This document shows, in pieces, positions 1 to 5,066 of a stretch of 8,637 nucleotides of DNA. The stretch is from an uncultured Candidatus Nemicrothrix sp. (GTDB taxonomy: Bacteria > Actinomycetota > Acidimicrobiia > Acidimicrobiales > Acidimicrobilacustridaceae). How positions within the stretch are numbered: position 1 is the first letter of the stretch; every line of letters begins with the position of its first letter. A program made the translations under genes and the position numbers. Below the pieces are notes generated by a model, which was not told where the DNA came from, made no database searches, and worked only from the letters and a program-made list of their open reading frames with translations. The stretch spans positions 1 through 8,637 of the forward strand of contig CAIKHC010000413.1 of NCBI GenBank assembly GCA_903827085.1, written 5' to 3'.

Positions 1-208
1 ACCCATATCCCCATGCCTGCGCAAACCCCACACAACGACGATTGGTGGGATCGAGTTGAAACGCATCGGCCGTCGACGGATTAAGCATGAGGAAATTCAC
101 CGTTGGCAGCGACGAATCCCAGACGCGAGTGAGCAGGTAGCGGTGCTTGCGATCAGCGGAGAAGGTCGCAGAAGCATCGCCCCATGCTCCTGATGACGAT
201 TCGGTGAT
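1..208 (-). CDS. DUF1643 family protein, 5' part only, start codon not evident
   Basis: The minus-strand frame open from position 226 to the window edge reads SATFSADRKHRYLLTRVWD (residues from about position 172), then FLMLNPSTADA and DPTNRRCVGFAQAWGYG. This is the N-terminal signature of DUF1643 proteins: a short strand ending in RYxLTRxW, then MLNPSTAD and DPTxRRCxGFAxxWGYG. The family is small, widespread and of unknown biochemical function. The frame is closed upstream by TGA at 227-229, and no ATG, GTG or TTG lies between that stop and the conserved region; the first usable codons (GTG at 100, ATG at 88) fall inside the domain. The end given here is an ATC codon at 208 that would give a natural-looking N-terminus (x-TESSSGAWGDAS). 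A frameshift, a decayed 5' end or a non-standard start are all possible. It lies about 50 bases downstream of the DUF222-HNH gene on the same strand and could be read from its promoter. The family call is solid; whether the gene is intact is not. Confidence 0.75.
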   Translation of the reverse strand, partial: MTESSSGAWGDASATFSADRKHRYLLTRVWDSSLPTVNFLMLNPSTADAFQLDPTNRRCVGFAQAWGYG

Positions 209-257
209 GGTTGATTGAGCGATGACTCACACGGTATGCCCTCCCCGATGCACCCAG

Positions 258-1778
258 TCACCCAGTCACCAACAACCGCGGCCTCAGCCTCGGGAAGACC
301 TGCGCTTCGACTCGTTCCGGCACGCTTGACCGACTCCACCCCTTGGGCGAATGCACAGTGAATTCCGCCTGTTCGGAAAGCTCCATGCGATAGCCCGGTT
401 TATGGAACTCCCGGTGATGCGTGCCACAGAGCAACACCATTCGATCGACATCGGTTCGGCCACCGTTGATCCAATGATCAAGATGATGGACATCGCAATG
501 TTTGGGTTTTGTTCGACATCCCGGCGCTCGACAATGTCGGTCGCGAGCCACAATTGCTCTTCGTTGTGCCGCAGTAGCGGTTCGGACTTCCCGACCCAGG
601 TTCAACAACTTGGAACCTGCCATGAGCACACGCTGCACCACAGAATCGCAGGTGAGCGTTGCCACCGCAGTTGCATCGAGTTCGGAACCGTCGGAAGTCA
701 CCGCATCGCCATGACGGTGTAGTGCGTCGGCAAACCAGGATCGTTCAGCCGCTGACCAGCCTCGGGTCTCGGCAGCACGTTCAAGACCAGCTTTTGAGCG
801 CACGCCCTGACCTCGCAAAGCTGATGCACGCAACTCCGCAATGTCGACCACAAGCGAAACGTGCGGAACAAATCGACCCGACTCGCCAGCACCTTCACGA
901 TGAGAGAGTGCGAACTTGCACACTTCTACCAATGCGTCGGCGTTGCGCTTGCCCAGTGAGCGCGGCTCGCCGATGAACTCGCCGTTCGCGTCAATCTGGT
1001 CAGGAACATCGAACACTCGCAACGCAGCTTCAACAATGGCCGCCTCGGTCCGATTCAGCTGACCCTGCACCGCTACTCGACCGTCGAACAATGAATCGAG
1101 GTAGACGCCCGATGGTCGCTCGGAAAAGTCTTCAGGGCCATCTGCTGCTTCGGCGCACCTCACCCACTGACGCATCGCGACTTCTGTTTGTGCAACATCG
1201 AGCGGCGCCAGCACACGCACGACCTCGGGAGCTTGCGCTGCAAACTCATTAACAAATCGAGCTGGCACCGATGCAACGACAACGTCGACTTGCGCCCCAC
1301 TCAATTCACCAGACTTCCATCCCTCGAGAACTTCGGGCCAAGACTCGAGCCGATCGGCTCGGCGAGCGATGCGTGTTGCGTCGCGCCGAGACAAACTGCA
1401 TGCGTCGACGAGCCATGCGCGCAATGAACCAGCGCCTTCGTCGCGCCATAGCTGTTGTTGATCGAACCGAATTTCGGCTTCGACCGTAAGCGCAGAGAGT
1501 TGATCGATCTGCATCCGTAGGCTCTTCAACACTTGAGCATCGGCGGGGACCCCCGACGCGCCCATCGAGACAACCGCACTCGACAATTGGGCGAACGCGA
1601 CATCGAACGAGACGAACCCCGACGCCACGAGTCCCGATCCAGCCAACCCCGGCGCGGCCAACCCCGACGCAGCCAACCCCGACGCAGCCAACCCCGGCGC
1701 GAGCGCAGGCACAACTGGCCCGCACACAACAGCGACACCGCCGCGCTCACTTAAGGTCTCCTTAGAAGTCTCGAACAT
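258..1778 (-). CDS. DUF222 domain HNH endonuclease (13E12 repeat family)
   Basis: The 506-residue protein has the two-part layout of the actinobacterial 13E12 family. An N-terminal DUF222 domain covers roughly residues 60-330 and includes GAGSLRAWL (115-123) and LSRRDATRIARRADRLESWP (129-148). A C-terminal HNH nuclease module occupies about residues 411-460: C416 and C421 (CRAPGC), DVHHLDHW with H431-H432, INGGRTD, then CGTHHREFHK with C451 and H454-H455. The HNH fold binds a metal and nicks or cuts nucleic acid; the cellular role of this family is not established. Residues 26-55 are a low-complexity run of GLAxS/P pentapeptides encoded by 15-base tandem repeats. I chose the ATG at 1778: it sits 7 bases after a TAGTAT -10 box, there is no Shine-Dalgarno sequence, and a LexA box overlaps it. 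An upstream in-frame GTG at 1847 would add 23 residues but lies before the promoter. Transcription should be repressed by LexA and rise on DNA damage. The next gene, DUF1643, follows on the same strand. Confidence 0.93.
   Translation of the reverse strand: MFETSKETLSERGGVAVVCGPVVPALAPGLAASGLAASGLAAPGLAGSGLVASGFVSFDVAFAQLSSAVVSMGASGVPADAQVLKSLRMQIDQLSALTVEAEIRFDQQQLWRDEGAGSLRAWLVDACSLSRRDATRIARRADRLESWPEVLEGWKSGELSGAQVDVVVASVPARFVNEFAAQAPEVVRVLAPLDVAQTEVAMRQWVRCAEAADGPEDFSERPSGVYLDSLFDGRVAVQGQLNRTEAAIVEAALRVFDVPDQIDANGEFIGEPRSLGKRNADALVEVCKFALSHREGAGESGRFVPHVSLVVDIAELRASALRGQGVRSKAGLERAAETRGWSAAERSWFADALHRHGDAVTSDGSELDATAVATLTCDSVVQRVLMAGSKLLNLGREVRTATAAQRRAIVARDRHCRAPGCRTKPKHCDVHHLDHWINGGRTDVDRMVLLCGTHHREFHKPGYRMELSEQAEFTVHSPKGWSRSSVPERVEAQVFPRLRPRLLVTG
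1615..1704 (-). repeat. Six 15-base tandem repeats inside the DUF222-HNH gene
   Basis: Six in-register 15-base units (consensus on the plus strand AACCCCGACGCAGCC) begin at 1615, 1630, 1645, 1660, 1675 and 1690. The units at 1660 and 1675 are identical; those at 1645 and 1690 differ by a few bases, and the first two are more diverged. Because 15 is a multiple of three, gain or loss of a unit keeps the reading frame and only changes the number of GLAxS pentapeptides near the protein's N-terminus. This fits slippage expansion in a linker ahead of the DUF222 domain. Confidence 0.85.
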
Positions 1779-1786
1779 GTGTTCGA
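1771..1786 (-). promoter_or_regulatory. LexA (SOS) box over the start of the DUF222-HNH gene
   Basis: The 16 bases TCGAACATGTGTTCGA have perfect TCGAAC/GTTCGA arms around four central bases, matching the Gram-positive and mycobacterial LexA consensus TCGAAC-N4-GTTCGA. On the minus strand the box reads TCGAACACATGTTCGA and contains the ATG start codon (1776-1778). It also shares its outermost base with the TAGTAT -10 box, so bound LexA would block polymerase at the transcription start. To my knowledge, genes of the 13E12 family in Mycobacterium tuberculosis are among those reported to carry SOS boxes, which fits this assignment. Confidence 0.92.
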
Positions 1787-1814
1787 TACTACGGATGCAG
1801 AGTGTCGCCGTGAA
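1779..1814 (-). promoter_or_regulatory. Leaderless promoter of the DUF222-HNH gene
   Basis: On the minus strand a -35-like TTCACG (1809-1814) is followed by a 17-base spacer, a -10 TAGTAT (1786-1791) and 7 bases to the ATG at 1778. Transcription would begin at or next to the A of the start codon, giving a leaderless message. There is no Shine-Dalgarno sequence. The -10 overlaps the edge of the LexA box. Confidence 0.75.
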
Positions 1815-1917
1815 TAGGCCATTCGGATCATTCCCGTCCACGAACACAACCGCTCAGATCCGCCGCCACCGCCTCCCCGACTCCCCGCCCGACCCGTCAC
1901 GCCAACACACGCGTCGC

Positions 1918-1923
1918 TACCGT
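1918..1923 (+). promoter_or_regulatory. -10 box (TACCGT) of the four-helix membrane protein gene
   Basis: TACCGT fits TAnnnT and lies 7 bases upstream of the ATG at 1931, the same spacing as in the divergent DUF222-HNH gene. No Shine-Dalgarno sequence precedes the ATG, so a leaderless transcript is likely. No convincing -35 is visible. The C-rich stretch 1851-1917 between the two divergent promoters shows nothing else I can name. Confidence 0.5.
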
Positions 1924-1930
1924 CCCCGCC

Positions 1931-2482
1931 ATGCCTTTGCCCACCTTCACACCATCGCCCAGCGGAGATTGGTCACCCAACCTGCCCGGCCTCGACCGAC
2001 TGCGTTTGCACTGGGTCGTGCTCGTGCAGCTCGTTGTCACGGTGTTGATGGTCGGCATGATCTGGACGGTGCAGGTCGTCCACTACGACCTCTTTCCGCT
2101 CGTCGGCGCCGACTCGTGGGATGCCTACGAACACGCTCATGTCGACCGAATCGGCAAAGTGCTCTTCGGGCCGTGGCTGATCGAAGGGCTCTGCGTGCTC
2201 GTACTGCTGCTCGCTCACCCGAAACGTCTTCGTATCGCAGCGATCATCAGCGCATTCCTGATGCTGTTCATCCTCATCGATACAGCGGCGTTCTCGGCGC
2301 CAGCGCACGGCGTGTTGCTCGACCGCTGGGACCAGCAGACCTATGACGAATTGATGATTGTGAATCTCATCCGGGCATGGCTGTGGACGGCGAAGGGCGC
2401 CGTTGCTGTGTGGATGATGGTCGAGGTCATGCGTGTGGCCTTGCGCAGAGGGCCGAACGCCGCAACGCCGATGCCGTCGTAA
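1931..2482 (+). CDS. Conserved four-helix membrane protein of unknown function
   Basis: The 183-residue protein has four likely membrane helices at about 28-48, 77-95, 101-121 and 147-167, with a proline-rich N-terminal tail. Conserved-looking features are IWTVQVVHYDLFPLVGADSW (44-63), EHAHVDRIG (67-75), FSAPAHGVL (121-129) and NLIRAWLWTAKG (145-156). I recognise this pattern (VQVVHYPLF, a His-rich AHxxR stretch, APxHxxL, NxIRTxxW) from an uncharacterised family of bacterial four-helix membrane proteins without an assigned function. The histidines and acidic residues in and next to the first two helices could bind a metal or heme, but that is speculation. The start follows a TAnnnT box by 7 bases. 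It converges with the DUF1214 gene, leaving only 13 bases between the two stop codons and no obvious terminator hairpin. Confidence 0.85.
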   Translation: MPLPTFTPSPSGDWSPNLPGLDRLRLHWVVLVQLVVTVLMVGMIWTVQVVHYDLFPLVGADSWDAYEHAHVDRIGKVLFGPWLIEGLCVLVLLLAHPKRLRIAAIISAFLMLFILIDTAAFSAPAHGVLLDRWDQQTYDELMIVNLIRAWLWTAKGAVAVWMMVEVMRVALRRGPNAATPMPS

Positions 2483-2495
2483 TTGTTAGCAACGT

Positions 2496-3563
2496 TCACA
2501 CGCTTGATGACAGCGACCCGACTTCTGACTGCTTCACCACTCGACACACGGGCTGTTCCGCGATATCAGCGTGCAACCAGCGGAAGAACATGACGCCGAC
2601 ACGATGGCCGCTGGAATCAAGCCAATTCGGTAGGCCTGGGTCGCCGTCGGAAACCACGATGCGAACCGACCCGTCAGCAGTCACAACAGCCTCGCGGTTG
2701 TTGATGTTCGATTGACGATCGGGGAAGCACTGATACCAGCGATCGCACAACTGCAATGCCCAATAGTTGGTTGTGGGTGGAACGAAGTCGACAACCACAA
2801 CTTCGTCCTCGGCCACCTTCCACCACGTGAAGGAATAGATGACGTCGGGGTTGGGAATCGCAGCAACGATGTCGTCGCAGGTCTGGCGCACAAACATATT
2901 GGGAAACGAGCGTCGCTCGGGCGTCCATAACTGGTTGAGCTGCGCGTTCCATCGAAGCGACTTTGCTGCGTTCGAAACCCGTGCCGACATTTCCGCGCTT
3001 CCCATACGCCGAGACGCACCAGCATCTGTGGCTGCTTCAACCACACCCGCATCAACTCGCGCAATCGACCACAAGCCACGCGACTGCTCACCACGATTAT
3101 GGAAGTACTGACGAACAATGACGCGCGCCGCCTCGGGATGACTGAACTCCCAAACAAATGTGCCGTCTGCAGCGATGATGTCGTCGACATCGACCGATGC
3201 AACAACTGCTGACGCACCGCCGGCACCAGCGCCCGCGTACACCGTGATGCCGACATAGGTCGCTTCACCGCGCTCGCCGGAAATCGAGTACAGCGAGTCG
3301 GGCCGAACTGCGGCGACGTCGTAATCAATATCGGGGCCTGCAGCACCGACGAATCGCACACCATCGAGCATCGTGAGAAACGAAGGCCGATCCGGATCAA
3401 GCGTGAGCGTGGAACTCTGCGTCACCGCAGTGAGCATGCGCATCACATACAAGTTGCCGTCAGCGCGTTCACGATCGTTCAAAGGATCGGGATCGTCCTC
3501 GATTCGCGACACCGCGAACTCGAGTGCATCCGACATTTCCTGCCATGGATCCTCGGTCGACAT
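2496..3563 (-). CDS. DUF1214 domain-containing protein
   Basis: The 355-residue protein shows no signal peptide or membrane helix. Its C-terminal region (about 266-330) carries the DUF1214 signature: NYWALQLCDRWYQ, then ADGSVRIVVSDGDPG, then PNWLDSSGHRVGVMFFRWL. Actinobacterial members typically have the PNWLDTxGHxxGxxxxRW ending. DUF1214 often occurs with DUF1254 in proteins of unknown biochemical role. The N-terminal half (residues 1-200, including the FVGAAGPDIDYDVAAVRPDS and FSHPEAARVIVRQYFHNR stretches) resembles the N-terminal part of actinobacterial DUF1214 proteins, but I can assign no catalytic residues. The ATG at 3563 lies 6 bases after a TACTGT -10, so the gene probably has its own leaderless promoter, even though the rhodopsin gene ends just 44 bases upstream on the same strand. 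An 11-base inverted repeat brackets this promoter. No functional link to the rhodopsin is evident. Confidence 0.88.
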   Translation of the reverse strand: MSTEDPWQEMSDALEFAVSRIEDDPDPLNDRERADGNLYVMRMLTAVTQSSTLTLDPDRPSFLTMLDGVRFVGAAGPDIDYDVAAVRPDSLYSISGERGEATYVGITVYAGAGAGGASAVVASVDVDDIIAADGTFVWEFSHPEAARVIVRQYFHNRGEQSRGLWSIARVDAGVVEAATDAGASRRMGSAEMSARVSNAAKSLRWNAQLNQLWTPERRSFPNMFVRQTCDDIVAAIPNPDVIYSFTWWKVAEDEVVVVDFVPPTTNYWALQLCDRWYQCFPDRQSNINNREAVVTADGSVRIVVSDGDPGLPNWLDSSGHRVGVMFFRWLHADIAEQPVCRVVKQSEVGSLSSSV

Positions 3564-3597
3564 GGGGACACAGTAGGTCCCACATGCGACCGAGGAT
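3549..3597 (-). promoter_or_regulatory. Inverted repeat bracketing the DUF1214 promoter, candidate operator
   Basis: ATCCTCGGTCG at 3549-3559 is repeated as its exact reverse complement at 3587-3597, with 27 bases between. One arm lies just inside the DUF1214 coding sequence (codons 2-5); the other covers the -35 position. The symmetry centre (about 3573) falls on the TACTGT -10 box (3570-3575). This geometry suggests a dimeric repressor operator or a looped complex. The arms are too far apart for a typical terminator of the rhodopsin gene. The bound regulator is unknown. Confidence 0.45.
3570..3575 (-). promoter_or_regulatory. -10 box (TACTGT) of the DUF1214 gene
   Basis: On the minus strand TACTGT is followed by GTCCCC (6 bases) and the ATG at 3563. 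It fits TAnnnT and implies a leaderless message. There is no Shine-Dalgarno sequence and no recognisable -35. Confidence 0.55.
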
Positions 3598-3607
3598 TCC
3601 AGGAAAA

Positions 3608-4333
3608 TCAGCTGTTGGCCGGTTCCTCTTCAGCAGTGCGGAGCTTTGCCACTGCAAGAATTGCAAGGCCATACACCGGCTTGGCCAGAAGATCGGCAAC
3701 CGAGTATCCGACCTGACGAACCGTTTCGGCCATACCGCTCGATTCACCGAACAGGATCGGGAACAGATAGGCGATGGGGTAAACCAACCACGCCACAAGC
3801 AACAGGATCGCCGCCAAGCGAATGCCCTTGGCAACTCTGGCAGATTCGCGAGTAGCAGACGCCTTCATCTCGCCGGCCACGGTGACCAGGATGTAGACGA
3901 ATGGGATCATCGCCAACACCCAGAAGATCCACTTGGTGCTGTCGCTGGTCGAAACCTCACCTGGGTAACCCAGGGCGATCATCGCAATGGCCGCGATGAC
4001 CAGTTTGATGGCGAGCGGACGACGCTTTTCCGACGTGATACCAAGCACGATGAGCAGTTCGATGAGCAACAACGGAACCGTGAGCAGCCAATCGGCGTAG
4101 CGGTAACCCTCGTTGAACTCGCCGTCGGCCCAGCCGGTGAAGATGCGGAAGTAGTGGTACCCCGCTACTGCCACAACAACGGCTGAAACGACAACAGCGC
4201 TGCGGTACTTCTTCGATACCTGTGAGACGTTAAAGGCAAAATAAATAAACGCACCGAACATCGACGCGACAACCAATGAAAATACGTTGTAAACGAGTAG
4301 ATACTCGTTTCCTGTCAGAGTCACTTCACCCAA
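3608..4333 (-). CDS. Microbial (type 1) rhodopsin, xanthorhodopsin/actinorhodopsin-like proton pump
   Basis: The 241-residue, seven-helix retinal protein aligns by eye with Salinibacter xanthorhodopsin: LVYNVFS in helix A, GYHYFR in helix B (H60), RYADWLLTVPLL in helix C, LGYPGEVS between D and E, YPIAYL in helix F and ADLLAKPVYG in helix G. Proton-pump residues are present: Schiff-base lysine K218, counter-ion D81 with H60 as its partner, T85, and proton donor E92 (the D-T-E set). L89, the position equivalent to proteorhodopsin 105, predicts green absorption. Two things differ from xanthorhodopsin. W138 occupies the place of G156 (the carotenoid antenna opening), and the B-C loop is about 13 residues shorter. 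The TTG start at 4333 has a strong AAGGGAGGG Shine-Dalgarno 5 bases away; GTG at 4324 is the alternative (spacing 14). An in-frame ATG at 4426 would add a non-homologous extension and lies before the likely promoter. No retinal synthesis gene is in the window. DUF1214 follows downstream. Confidence 0.95.
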   Translation of the reverse strand: MGEVTLTGNEYLLVYNVFSLVVASMFGAFIYFAFNVSQVSKKYRSAVVVSAVVVAVAGYHYFRIFTGWADGEFNEGYRYADWLLTVPLLLIELLIVLGITSEKRRPLAIKLVIAAIAMIALGYPGEVSTSDSTKWIFWVLAMIPFVYILVTVAGEMKASATRESARVAKGIRLAAILLLVAWLVYPIAYLFPILFGESSGMAETVRQVGYSVADLLAKPVYGLAILAVAKLRTAEEEPANS

Positions 4334-4337
4334 GACA

Positions 4338-4346
4338 CCCTCCCTT
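4338..4346 (-). promoter_or_regulatory. Shine-Dalgarno site that decides the rhodopsin start
   Basis: On the minus strand AAGGGAGGG precedes the rhodopsin. The GGGAGG core is 5 bases from TTG (4333) and 14 from GTG (4324), favouring TTG. It is one of only two strong ribosome sites in a window where most genes look leaderless; the other belongs to the partial thiolase at 8565. Confidence 0.7.
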
Positions 4347-4369
4347 GTCAGGGCCAGTGCGCTTCTGCG

Positions 4370-4387
4370 CCCAGCCAGTGAGCTGGG
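4370..4387 (-). promoter_or_regulatory. Hairpin in the rhodopsin 5' leader
   Basis: CCCAGC (4370-4375) and GCTGGG (4382-4387) are exact reverse complements around a six-base loop. The hairpin lies in the predicted leader between the TATTAT -10 and the Shine-Dalgarno site. It may affect message stability or translation, but a 6-base GC stem can also arise by chance. Confidence 0.35.
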
Positions 4388-4413
4388 GCCACCCGATGTG
4401 GCACAGCGGACAG

Positions 4414-4419
4414 ATAATA
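4414..4419 (-). promoter_or_regulatory. -10 box (TATTAT) of the rhodopsin gene
   Basis: On the minus strand TATTAT matches TATAAT at five of six bases. It would give a leader of about 75 bases ahead of the TTG start. No good -35 is seen at 17 bases upstream (GCCATG). It is the most AT-rich candidate in the divergent region 4334-4561. Confidence 0.45.
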
Positions 4420-4454
4420 AAGCCATCCCGATTGTTCATGGCGGATCAGGACGT

Positions 4455-4508
4455 GAAGAACCCGAGAGAGACGTCCCTGTGCTGAGTCCCCACGGAAGAA
4501 CTCAGAGC
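4455..4508. repeat. Direct repeat GAAGAACyC-AGAG in the divergent promoter region
   Basis: GAAGAACCCGAGAG at 4455-4468 recurs as GAAGAACTCAGAG at 4495-4507, differing by one substitution and a one-base gap, with starts 40 bases apart (about four helical turns). Overlapping the second copy is an inverted repeat CTGAGT/ACTCAG (4482-4487 and 4500-4505). Both sit between the outward-facing -10 boxes of the rhodopsin and small-protein genes, where a shared regulator would bind. They are short and could be coincidence. Confidence 0.3.
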
Positions 4509-4513
4509 AGGGG

Positions 4514-4519
4514 TAGTAT
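4514..4519 (+). promoter_or_regulatory. -10 box (TAGTAT) of the small membrane protein operon
   Basis: TAGTAT fits TAnnnT and is identical to the -10 of the DUF222-HNH gene. It lies about 42 bases before the ATG at 4562, so this message would have a short leader. There is no clear Shine-Dalgarno site and no clear -35. Confidence 0.45.
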
Positions 4520-4561
4520 TGGGAACAAGAATCGACCGCTAAATGAACGGATATTCCTCCA

Positions 4562-4756
4562 ATGAAGCCAGACACCATTTTGAAGGGCTGCCTCATTGCG
4601 GCAGCGATGATCAGCCTTGTGCTGAGCATCGTCATCTACTTCGGCGCCGGCGACGATGAACTCGGACGCCTCAACGGCATTTACGTCGGAGTTTGGGTGC
4701 CATCGATCCTTTCGCTCGGTGCGCTCCTGCTCGTGGCACGAAAGACCGATTCATGA
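4562..4756 (+). CDS. Small two-helix membrane protein, unknown function
   Basis: The 64-residue protein consists almost entirely of two hydrophobic helices (about 7-27 and 40-59) joined by a polar, acidic loop, GAGDDELGRLNG (28-39), and ends in a short basic tail (ARKTDS). I do not recognise a family. Support for its being real: the hydrophobic profile is coherent, a TAGTAT box lies 42 bases upstream, and its stop codon overlaps the start of another small membrane protein (ATGA). It is divergent from the rhodopsin and shares its upstream region. It might be a small subunit of, or regulator for, a membrane complex, but nothing in the sequence says which. Confidence 0.7.
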   Translation: MKPDTILKGCLIAAAMISLVLSIVIYFGAGDDELGRLNGIYVGVWVPSILSLGALLLVARKTDS

Positions 4757-4881
4757 CCGAGATCGGGCTTTTCATCGCCGGTGGCCTCGTCACCCTTGTC
4801 GTCTTCATTGGGCTGTTGCTCTACGGGATGATGTCGTTCAGTCAATGGTCGAAGAACGATCGCGAAGCAACCGCCGACTGA
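4753..4881 (+). CDS. Very small one-helix membrane protein, unknown function
   Basis: The 42-residue protein has a single strong membrane helix (about 4-25, IGLFIAGGLVTLVVFIGLLL) and a polar, charged C-terminal tail (QWSKNDREATAD). Its ATG overlaps the stop codon of the 64-residue gene (ATGA at 4753-4756), the usual sign of translational coupling, so the two products are probably made together and may act together. The reading frame is open upstream, but the overlapping ATG is by far the best start. Small single-pass proteins of this kind are often accessory subunits of respiratory or transport complexes; that is only an analogy. A hairpin follows 9 bases after the stop. Confidence 0.65.
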   Translation: MTEIGLFIAGGLVTLVVFIGLLLYGMMSFSQWSKNDREATAD

Positions 4882-4890
4882 TCCGTCTTC

Positions 4891-4920
4891 GTGTCAAGGA
4901 GTCTCTTGGCTCCTCGACAC
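4891..4920 (+). terminator. Hairpin after the small membrane protein operon
   Basis: GTGTCAAGGAG (4891-4901) pairs with CTCCTCGACAC (4910-4920) around an eight-base loop with one mismatch (A against C at the sixth position). It begins 9 bases after the stop codon. There is no T-run after it, as is common for actinobacterial terminators. Confidence 0.6.
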
Positions 4921-5032
4921 CGCATATGTGAACCAGGTGCACCCGACTCGGCGGTTGTCATTTGTGGACAATGAGCTCCACCAGCCCGATTGTTGACCTA
5001 ACTGCTTATTGATATTCTCCTGCGAAGAACAG

Positions 5033-5048
5033 AGGCCCAGGCGGGCCT
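5033..5048 (+). promoter_or_regulatory. GC-rich hairpin in the leader of the propeller gene
   Basis: AGGCCC, a four-base AGGC loop, and GGGCCT form a perfect 6-base stem ending 18 bases before the GTG start at 5067. An AAAAGGG ribosome site lies between hairpin and start. TTGACC (4993-4998) and TATTCT (5013-5018) resemble promoter boxes, but their 14-base spacing is too short, so I do not call the promoter. The rest of the 185-base gap 4882-5066 holds only the preceding terminator hairpin. Confidence 0.4.
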
Positions 5049-5066
5049 GAACCAAAAGGGCTTCTC

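Noticed and set aside
97..339. 80-codon minus-strand open frame over the end of the HNH gene and the DUF1643 start
   Set aside because: Its product has no family resemblance, and the frames on either side carry clear DUF1643 and HNH signatures; it is an out-of-frame shadow.
1615..1704. CRISPR-like array
   Set aside because: The 15-base units are contiguous, have no spacers and lie in frame inside a coding sequence.
1306..1725. 139-codon minus-strand frame rich in Gly, Val and Arg
   Set aside because: It is the alternative frame of the 15-base repeats and DUF222 region on the same strand; its GVGCVGVG-type repeats arise from the tandem DNA repeat.
1777..2346. 189-codon plus-strand frame over the divergent promoter and the four-helix protein gene
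   Set aside because: Arg/Pro-rich with no hydrophobic pattern, crosses the LexA box and both promoters, and overlaps a convincing membrane protein in another frame.
3524..4186. 220-codon plus-strand frame antisense to the rhodopsin
   Set aside because: Composition (many Arg, Gln, Asp, His) is that of an antisense shadow of a membrane protein; the opposite strand is an unmistakable rhodopsin.
4334..4426. Longer rhodopsin starting at ATG 4426
   Set aside because: The extra 31 residues are polar and absent in the family, and the region contains the leader hairpin and Shine-Dalgarno site of the nearer TTG/GTG starts.
4993..5018. TTGACC and TATTCT as a promoter for the propeller gene
   Set aside because: The boxes are only 14 bases apart, too close for a sigma-70-type promoter, so the true promoter remains unassigned.
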